From: Acidobacteriota bacterium | Lineage (GTDB): Bacteria > Acidobacteriota > Thermoanaerobaculia > UBA5066 > Gp7-AA6 | Assembly: GCA_027307335.1 (NCBI GenBank) | Contig: DAHUXD010000058.1 | Span: forward strand, 1-38,856 | DNA length: 38,856 nt | Direction of reading: 5' to 3' | Shown: positions 33,357 through 38,856 of the stretch, one piece after another | Layout of the letters: every line of letters begins with the position of its first letter | How positions within the stretch are numbered: the first letter of the stretch is position 1 | Made by a program: the position numbers and the translations under genes | Notes under the pieces: model-generated | Database searches by the model: none | What the model was told of the DNA's origin: nothing | The model's input: only the letters and a program-made list of their open reading frames with translations

Positions 33357-36134
33357 CTACGGCGCGGAGGGGGCGCGGGAGGAGCCAGAGGCGGCGGCCG
33401 ACGCCGTCGCGTACGACCACTGCGCGGCTTCGCTCGGGACCGGCGGATGCGCCTTCGTCAGGTAGCCGCGGTCGGTCTCGTACCCCTTCGGGCCCATCGC
33501 CGAGACCCAGGGCGCGGGCGGACCGGGAGGCGGGTCGGCTTCCGCGTGGACGTGGATCGGGAGCGACTCGCGGTTCGCCCACGGGTTCTCGAGGCGGTAC
33601 TCCCCGGGCACCGCGCGGATCGATTCGTCGTCCTTGTACTTGCGGTACGCGGCGTCCTGGAGGTCGGCGTTCTTCCGATCGCCCATCGCGCGATACACGC
33701 GCATGAGGTTGTAGTGCGCGTTCAGGTCCTCGGGGTCGATCGCGAGCGTCTTGCCGTAGGCCGCGACGGCCTCGGGGAGCCGGCCCGCGAGCCAGTCCAC
33801 GAGGCCGAGGTTGTTCCACGCGACGCGGTCGAGCGGGAACTTCTCGAGCACCGCCTCGAGGTCCTTCTCGGCGTCGTCGAGCCGGCCCTCGTCCTTCGCG
33901 ACCGTCGCGCGGAAGAACGCGGTCTTGCCCCAGCCGGGGCGGCGCTTCTCCGCCTCCGCGAGAGAGGCCTTCGCGTCGGCGAGGCGGCCCTCCGCGATCT
34001 CGGCGCGGGCGCGATTGAGAGGCCCGTCGGGCTGGTCGGGCGCGAGCTCGGCGACCTTCGTCCAAGCGCGCGCGGCGCCCTTCAGGTCGCCCTGCAGGAA
34101 GAGGCCGATGCCGTAGTCGTTCCAGCGGAGCCAGAGGGCGTCGGTATTGCCGCGAGCGGTGGTTGGCGGGAGGTTGCCCCTCACCCCCGGCCCCTCTCCC
34201 GGGGGGAGAGGGGAGTCGCGGAGCGGCAGCACTACGGCGTCTTCGGCGAGCGTCGTCACAGGCAGCGACGGATACGCCGCCCCGAGCGAGAAGGTCGTGT
34301 AGTCGCGCGAGAACTTGCGGTAGTGCGTGCCCGCGCGAAGCGTGATGGGGCCCCTCGCGTCCTCCGGGACGCGCAGGCGGTAGTGGACGACCCGCGCCGC
34401 TCCCGGTCCGATCCCGTTGTTGTAGAGCGGCACGCGGATGTCCTGAGGCTGGCGGCGGTCCATGTATTCCCCGTGCTGGTCGATGACGAGCGTCGAGAGC
34501 CGGTCGGCCGCCGCGTCGAGGCGGCCGTCCCCGCCGAGCACTCCGCTCGCGAAGATCCGCTCGCCGCCGCTGTCCGCCTCGAGAGACACCCACGTCTCGT
34601 TCGAGTCCGCGGTGCCGTTCGTGTACGGATGGCCGATGCCGCGCGTGCGCAGGACGACCTCGACGTCGACCGTCTCGCCCGGGCGGACGGCCACCGGCGC
34701 GTCGCCGAGCACGTCGAGCCGCTCGCCCCGGCGGATGGCGAACAGGTCGACGGTCAGGACCTTGTTCTTCAGGAACTCCTCGATCTTCTTCTGCGTCTCG
34801 CGGTCGCCGCGCACGAAGGGAAGCGCCGTGTTCGCGGCGGGGAAGACGTGATCGTGGAGGAAGCCCTTCTGATTGCCGAACTCGTCCGAACGGAAGGCGG
34901 GCAGGTGGCAGTCGCGGCAGGCCTTCGGCTTCGGCGGGTCGTAGAAGGAGCGGACCGCGCGTCCCGACACACCCGAGTCGTACCAGCCGTCGTAGTGGTC
35001 CTGCCCGCGCATCCAGCGATAGCCGTTCAGCGCGGGGATCAACGCCACCTTGTGGCAGGTCGAGCAGAACTCCGGCGTCCGCATGAACGGCTTCATGAAC
35101 GTCTTCCGGTGGAGCGACGGCTCCATGCGGATCAGGAGCCGATTGACCCAGCGCAGCGGCGGCGAGGTCGAGAACGCGAACGGGTACTGCTTCGACTCCT
35201 CGATGACGTAGGCGCCGTTGCCGGTGACGTCCTTGACCTCGGCGATCGAGTGGCAGGACATGCAGGTCAGCCCCTGCTGCGCCTCCCACGAGTCGTAGGA
35301 GAACGACGCCTGCGTCGCCTTGCCCATCTGCCCGGTGAAGAGGACGACAGGGTCGTGGCAGCCCGAGCACCACTTCGTCCGCTCGCGGCCGACCTGGTCG
35401 GCCACTAACTCGACCGCCTTCCGGTAGAACGGATTGTTGAAGGACGAGAACCGGTGCGCCGACCGCTCCCACTGGTGGAAGGAGTCGGGATGGCACTCCC
35501 GGCAGTAGCCGTTCGCGGCGAGGCGCTTCCCGTCGAGGAGCCCCTGGTCGAACGTCTCGCTGGCCGCGGGGTAGAAGACGGTGTCGCCGCCGACGTTCGC
35601 GATCCGCTTCGGCGGCTTCTCGAGCCGCGCGACGGCCGCCATCGCCGCCAGGAACACCGCCACGGCGCCGCCCCACGCGAACAGGCGCCGGAACTGGAGC
35701 TGGTGGACGTGCGCGCGCCGGTGGAGGATGAACGCGACGAGCGCGAGCGGCACGGCCGAGACGTGCGCGAGCCACACGGCGCGGTGGTTGAGCGTGGAGC
35801 CGCGCACCGTCATGAAGAGGCCGGTCGCCACGCACACGACCGCGAGGACCACGATCGCGAGGCCCGCCGCCTTCGCCCGCCGGTTCCACATCCGGATCAT
35901 CCGGCGCGCGTGGGTGAGCGCGAAGACGAAGAACGGGATCGCGATGAGCAGCCCCAGGGTCAGGTGGAGCAGTAGCATCGCGTAGAAGAAGCTCGTGTCG
36001 CGCGTGAAGGCCGCGAGGTAGATCGAGTTGGCCGCAATCAGTCCGAGCGGCACGAGCAGAATGCGGTAGAGCCGCCGCTGCCAGGGGCGGAGGACGCCGG
36101 CAGGGCGGACGGCTGCGGGACCCGGTGCGCTCAT
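33357..36134 (-). CDS. Membrane pentaheme cytochrome c with TPR domain
   Basis: The protein has 925 residues. Five hydrophobic helices are predicted (about 24-42, 51-73, 89-109, 121-138, 152-169). H57 and H75 bracket the second and H124 and H142 the fourth, each 18 apart, a possible b-type di-heme arrangement. The periplasmic domain has five heme c sites: CRECH 211-215, CSGCH 256-260, CMSCH 291-295, CSTCH 357-361, CRDCH 406-410. A beta-rich region follows, then TPRs (about 669-830), and a Pro/Ala-rich tail. An in-frame palindromic repeat lies near residues 640-655. The role is probably quinol-linked electron transfer to an unknown acceptor. It starts eight bases after TAAAAT, and is followed by a lipoprotein gene. 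Confidence 0.88.
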   Translation of the reverse strand: MSAPGPAAVRPAGVLRPWQRRLYRILLVPLGLIAANSIYLAAFTRDTSFFYAMLLLHLTLGLLIAIPFFVFALTHARRMIRMWNRRAKAAGLAIVVLAVVCVATGLFMTVRGSTLNHRAVWLAHVSAVPLALVAFILHRRAHVHQLQFRRLFAWGGAVAVFLAAMAAVARLEKPPKRIANVGGDTVFYPAASETFDQGLLDGKRLAANGYCRECHPDSFHQWERSAHRFSSFNNPFYRKAVELVADQVGRERTKWCSGCHDPVVLFTGQMGKATQASFSYDSWEAQQGLTCMSCHSIAEVKDVTGNGAYVIEESKQYPFAFSTSPPLRWVNRLLIRMEPSLHRKTFMKPFMRTPEFCSTCHKVALIPALNGYRWMRGQDHYDGWYDSGVSGRAVRSFYDPPKPKACRDCHLPAFRSDEFGNQKGFLHDHVFPAANTALPFVRGDRETQKKIEEFLKNKVLTVDLFAIRRGERLDVLGDAPVAVRPGETVDVEVVLRTRGIGHPYTNGTADSNETWVSLEADSGGERIFASGVLGGDGRLDAAADRLSTLVIDQHGEYMDRRQPQDIRVPLYNNGIGPGAARVVHYRLRVPEDARGPITLRAGTHYRKFSRDYTTFSLGAAYPSLPVTTLAEDAVVLPLRDSPLPPGEGPGVRGNLPPTTARGNTDALWLRWNDYGIGLFLQGDLKGAARAWTKVAELAPDQPDGPLNRARAEIAEGRLADAKASLAEAEKRRPGWGKTAFFRATVAKDEGRLDDAEKDLEAVLEKFPLDRVAWNNLGLVDWLAGRLPEAVAAYGKTLAIDPEDLNAHYNLMRVYRAMGDRKNADLQDAAYRKYKDDESIRAVPGEYRLENPWANRESLPIHVHAEADPPPGPPAPWVSAMGPKGYETDRGYLTKAHPPVPSEAAQWSYATASAAASGSSRAPSAP
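34177..34215. repeat. In-frame palindromic repeat inside the pentaheme gene
   Basis: CCCCTCTCCC-GGG-GGGAGAGGGG (34191-34213) is a perfect ten-base-pair hairpin, preceded by CCCCTCACCCCC. This resembles the dispersed palindromes that insert into genes and are translated as a Pro/Gly-rich patch. Here it is read as PLPPGEGPGVRG just before the TPR domain, keeping the frame. Confidence 0.8.
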
Positions 36135-36142
36135 CCCCCCGC

Positions 36143-36148
36143 ATTTTA
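36143..36148 (-). promoter_or_regulatory. Candidate -10 box (TAAAAT) of the pentaheme gene
   Basis: TAAAAT on the minus strand ends eight bases before the ATG at 36134. No Shine-Dalgarno precedes the ATG, so the mRNA is probably leaderless. Confidence 0.55.
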
Positions 36149-36199
36149 GTGCGCCGGAACCGGCGGCGGGGCTTCGGCGGACGACGCTCCGATCTCGGC

Positions 36200-36205
36200 T
36201 ATCTT
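36200..36205 (+). promoter_or_regulatory. Candidate -10 box (TATCTT) of the phosphoesterase-aroA unit
   Basis: TATCTT ends nine bases before the ATG at 36215, divergent from the pentaheme promoter across 80 bases. Confidence 0.45.
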
Positions 36206-36214
36206 TGAGCCGCC

Positions 36215-36919
36215 ATGCGCGCCGTCATCGCCGACAGCCACGTGGGCCGTCGGCCCGGCGACGAGGGTCCTTTTCTGGAGGCGCTCGAGACCGCCCGGCG
36301 GCGCGGCGCCACGGGGATCACGCTCCTCGGCGACGTCTTCCACTTCTTCATCGCGCTCCGGAAGTTCGAGACGCCGGCGATCGCGGCCTTCCTCGGCGCC
36401 GCGCGGCGACTCGCGGCGGCCGGTGTCCCGATCACGTACGTCGAGGGCAACCGCGACTTCTTCCTGAGGGGCTCCTACGCCGAGGACGCCTTCGCGGCGG
36501 TCGGCGACGAGCAGGTGTTCGAGGCGGGCGGCCGCCGTTTCCTCGCGACCCACGGCGATCTCCTGAACGATCGCGACCGCGCCTACCGCTTCTGGCGCTT
36601 CCTGTCGAAGAACCGCGTCTCGCGGGCGGCCGCGAGTCTCGTGCCGAGGCGGGCCGCGACGCGTCTCGTGTGGAAGACGGAGGCGCGGCTGTACCGGTCG
36701 AACTTCAAGCACAAGACGCACCTGCCGGTCGACACGATCCGTCGGTTCGCGAGGCGGCGCTTCGCGGAGGGCATCGACGTCGTCCTCCTCGGGCACTTCC
36801 ACAAGCCCTGGAGCGAAACCGTGAACGGCGGACGCGTCGAGATCCTCCCGGCGTTCGTCGAGGAGCGGCGCTGGATGGAGATCGGCGAGGACGGCGCCAC
36901 CCGTCTGGTGGGACTCTAG
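36215..36919 (+). CDS. LpxH-like calcineurin-type phosphoesterase
   Basis: The protein has 234 residues and a complete set of metal-binding motifs: D7xH9, GDVFHF at 39-44, GNRDFF at 78-83, HGD at 113-115 and GHFHKP at 193-198. The GNRDFF block and the length of about 240 match UDP-2,3-diacylglucosamine hydrolase (LpxH) of lipid A synthesis. Other metallophosphoesterases share the motifs, so the substrate is not certain. It lies two bases before aroA. Confidence 0.8.
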   Translation: MRAVIADSHVGRRPGDEGPFLEALETARRRGATGITLLGDVFHFFIALRKFETPAIAAFLGAARRLAAAGVPITYVEGNRDFFLRGSYAEDAFAAVGDEQVFEAGGRRFLATHGDLLNDRDRAYRFWRFLSKNRVSRAAASLVPRRAATRLVWKTEARLYRSNFKHKTHLPVDTIRRFARRRFAEGIDVVLLGHFHKPWSETVNGGRVEILPAFVEERRWMEIGEDGATRLVGL

Positions 36920-36921
36920 GG

Positions 36922-38199
36922 TTGACCCAGCACCTCGCGCTGCCGCCCGCGCGGAGGCTCACCGGAGCCGTGCGGGTCCCGTCGTCGAAGAGCGCGACGA
37001 ACCGCGCGCTGCTGCTCGCGGCGCTGACGGCCGAGCCGGTCGAGGTCGCGCGGCCCCTCGAGAGCGCCGACACCGACACGCTCGTCCGCTGCCTCGCGGC
37101 CATGGGCGCGGACATCCGGCGCACGGGCGACGGACTGCGCGTCTCGGGTCCGCTGCGCGGGGAGCCCGGGACCGAGGTGTTCCTCGATGCCGGCGATTCG
37201 GGGACGGCCGCGCGCTTCCTGATCGCGGCCGCGGCGGTGACGCCCGGCCGCTTCGTCCTCGCCGGATCGCCGCGGCTGTGCGAGCGGCCGATGGGGGAGC
37301 TCGTCCACGCGCTGCGCGGCGCGGGCGCACGCCTGGCCCATCGCGGCCGGGAGGGGTGCCTGCCGCTCGAGATCCAGGGAGGCGCCCCGGCGGCGAGGGA
37401 GATCGCGGTCGACGCCTCGCGCTCGAGCCAGTTCGTGTCGGGGCTCCTGCTCGCCGCGGTCGCCGTCGAGGGCGGACTCCGCGTTCGCGCGACGGGACCG
37501 ACGGCGTCCGAGCCGTACGTCCGCACGACGCTCGAGGTGCTGCGCGACCTCGGCCACGAGGCGACCACGGGCGACGGGATCTTCGTGCGGCGGGGCGCCC
37601 GGGTCTCGCCGCGGTACGACACCCCCGGCGACTACTCCTCGGCGGTGCCTCTCGCCGCGGCGGTCGGGGCGGCGGGCGGCGAGGTATCGCTCGAGGGGCT
37701 GCGGGTCCCCTCGGAGGACGCCGACGCGCACGCTCTCCCGGTGCTCGAGGCGATGGGCGTCGCGATCGAGCGCGCCGGGGGCGCGCTCCGGATCCGCGCC
37801 GACCGCGCGGCGCTGCGCCCCGCCGATGCGGCGGCGACCGCGTTTCCGGACGCGGTGCCGGCCCTGGCCGCGCTGGCGATGCTCGCGCGGGGGCGCAGCG
37901 TCTTCTCGGGCGTCGGCCACCTGAGGCTCAAGGAGAGCGACCGGCTGACCGCGCTCGTCGCGCTGGCGGAAGCGGTCGGGGCAAGCGCCGAGGCGTCCGA
38001 GGACGCGCTCGCGGTCGACGGGCCGGCGGCGCCGGCGGACTCCGTGGTGCGCGTCGCGACGTTCCGCGATCACCGGATCGCGATGGCCGCGGGCATCCTC
38101 GCCCTGCGCCTCCCCGGCGTGCTCGTCGAGGATCCCGACTGTGTCGCGAAGTCGTATCCGGGCTTCTTCCGGGACCTGGAGAGGCTCGCGCAGCGCTGA
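36922..38199 (+). CDS. aroA: 3-phosphoshikimate 1-carboxyvinyltransferase (EPSP synthase)
   Basis: The protein has 425 residues. Conserved EPSP synthase features include VPSSKSATNR (K23), GDSGTAARF at 91-99 (usually GNSGTxxR), SRSSQFVSGL, LRLKESDRL and DHRIAMA near the C terminus. It makes EPSP in the shikimate pathway. The TTG start two bases after the phosphoesterase stop gives the expected N terminus, with the substrate-binding loop at about 20-30. The gene is followed directly by an intrinsic terminator. Confidence 0.94.
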   Translation: MTQHLALPPARRLTGAVRVPSSKSATNRALLLAALTAEPVEVARPLESADTDTLVRCLAAMGADIRRTGDGLRVSGPLRGEPGTEVFLDAGDSGTAARFLIAAAAVTPGRFVLAGSPRLCERPMGELVHALRGAGARLAHRGREGCLPLEIQGGAPAAREIAVDASRSSQFVSGLLLAAVAVEGGLRVRATGPTASEPYVRTTLEVLRDLGHEATTGDGIFVRRGARVSPRYDTPGDYSSAVPLAAAVGAAGGEVSLEGLRVPSEDADAHALPVLEAMGVAIERAGGALRIRADRAALRPADAAATAFPDAVPALAALAMLARGRSVFSGVGHLRLKESDRLTALVALAEAVGASAEASEDALAVDGPAAPADSVVRVATFRDHRIAMAAGILALRLPGVLVEDPDCVAKSYPGFFRDLERLAQR

Positions 38200-38203
38200 C
38201 GCT

Positions 38204-38226
38204 CCCCGTCGACGGGGTTTCTTTTT
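38204..38226 (+). terminator. Intrinsic terminator after aroA
   Basis: CCCCG-TCGA-CGGGG (38204-38217) forms a five-base-pair GC stem, followed by TTTCTTTTTC. It is the only textbook hairpin-plus-T-tract seen in the window. Confidence 0.9.
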
Positions 38227-38270
38227 CTCGCGCCGCGGGCGGGTCGCGACAATACAGGACAGAGAACGCG

Positions 38271-38856
38271 ATGCCTCGCCGTCCGGGCGCGCCGCCCGTC
38301 TCCCGAGCGTCCGAGACCTTTCCGGCCGGCGGATCCGCGCGCTGGATCGAATTCCTGGAGCTCGAGCACGGGACGCTGCCGCGCGTCGTCTCCTGCGAGC
38401 TCGAGGGCCGGAGCGTGCGTGTGGTTCGCGAACCCGTCTCCGGCCGTCCCGTGGGCGAGGGCCGGATCCCCCGACCCCTGGCCTCGGCGCTCCTTCTCCA
38501 GGGCACGGCGGCCGCCGCGTTCCTCGCCGAGCGCGGCTTTCCGCTCGGTCCCGACGACATCGACGACGCGCGTTGGGATGCGGCTTCCGGCGCGGCGCAG
38601 CTCTGGATCGCGCGGAGTCCGCGGCGCGTCGAGGGCGAGGGCGGCGCCGAGCCGGCGCTTCCCGAGGTCGTGCGGCACCTGCTCGCCCGAATCTTCGGCC
38701 GAACGGGCCGGCTCGAGACCGACGCCGCGCGCACGGTCGGCCGGGCGCTCGAGGCCGCCGACGCGCCGTCGCGGCGCCCCGGTTCCTGGCCCGCGGCCGT
38801 GCTGCGCGCCTTCCCCGATCTCGCCTCGCCCGCCGCCGCCGACGCGCGCCGGCGCT
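38271..38856 (+). CDS. Unrecognised protein, N-terminal part (runs off window)
   Basis: An open frame from ATG 38271 stays open to the right edge (195 codons). It encodes an Arg/Ala-rich soluble sequence with no signal peptide, membrane helix or recognised motif; alternating acidic and hydrophobic stretches suggest an ordinary globular domain. It begins after the aroA terminator, so it heads a new transcription unit. The AT-rich CGACAATACAGG upstream may be part of its promoter, although no TANNNT is well placed. Nothing further can be said without the rest of the gene. Confidence 0.6.
   Translation, partial: MPRRPGAPPVSRASETFPAGGSARWIEFLELEHGTLPRVVSCELEGRSVRVVREPVSGRPVGEGRIPRPLASALLLQGTAAAAFLAERGFPLGPDDIDDARWDAASGAAQLWIARSPRRVEGEGGAEPALPEVVRHLLARIFGRTGRLETDAARTVGRALEAADAPSRRPGSWPAAVLRAFPDLASPAAADARRR

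Overview
The window is GC-rich and densely coded on both strands. It has the gene repertoire of a diderm bacterium: an Mla-type lipid transporter, an LpxH-like phosphoesterase, lipoproteins and periplasmic c-type cytochromes. The mix of FG-GAP/UnbV (CRTAC1-type) propeller proteins, multiheme cytochrome-TPR proteins, GldG/DUF4340 ABC operons and propeller-GGDEF sensors recalls Acidobacteriota. That placement is inferred from gene content only. No rRNA, tRNA, CRISPR array, phage gene or transposase gene was seen.

Layout. Positions 1-5307 hold the end of a UvrA-family gene, a double-propeller GGDEF sensor and a DUF4097-like secreted protein. Positions 5387-7558 (minus) hold an ABC ATPase, a permease and a membrane-anchored thioredoxin. 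Positions 7662-12223 (plus) hold a GldA/F/G-like ABC operon ending in a DUF4340 protein. Positions 12231-16823 hold a large pentapeptide-repeat protein, a Ycf46-like AAA ATPase, a free-standing Lon-N domain protein with a small cytochrome c, and a ferredoxin. Positions 16820-22914 (minus) form one apparent operon, mlaE-mlaF-mlaD followed by three UDP-uronic-acid enzymes (UDP-glucuronate 4-epimerase, UDP-glucose dehydrogenase, UDP-xylose synthase). Positions 23001-25338 (plus) hold plsC, an Mrp/ApbC ATPase and a macro-domain protein. Positions 25371-36134 hold three FG-GAP/UnbV proteins, a rhomboid protease, a GNAT acetyltransferase and a membrane-anchored pentaheme cytochrome with TPRs. Positions 36215-38199 hold an LpxH-like phosphoesterase and aroA, followed by a clear intrinsic terminator. 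An unrecognised gene runs off the right edge.

Two regions best merit a second look. The first is the surface/redox cluster at 25371-36134. Its pentaheme protein has five predicted membrane helices with two equally spaced histidine pairs, which suggests a b-type di-heme quinol module joined to a c-type heme wire and a TPR platform. It sits beside three secreted calcium-propeller proteins. The second is the operon joining phospholipid transport to UDP-glucuronate-derived sugar nucleotides, whose MlaD carries five near-38-residue repeats.

Fine structure is consistent across the window. Genes that start transcription units often have a TANNNT box 6-14 bases before the start codon and no Shine-Dalgarno, which predicts leaderless or very short-leader mRNAs. 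Genes inside operons are joined by 1-4 base overlaps (GTGA, ATGA, TTGA, TGATG), apart from one 14-base overlap before the thioredoxin gene and a few short gaps. Convergent genes either abut or overlap (one pair shares CTAG) or are separated by large palindromic repeats that reach the stop codon. A further palindromic repeat lies in frame inside the pentaheme cytochrome gene.
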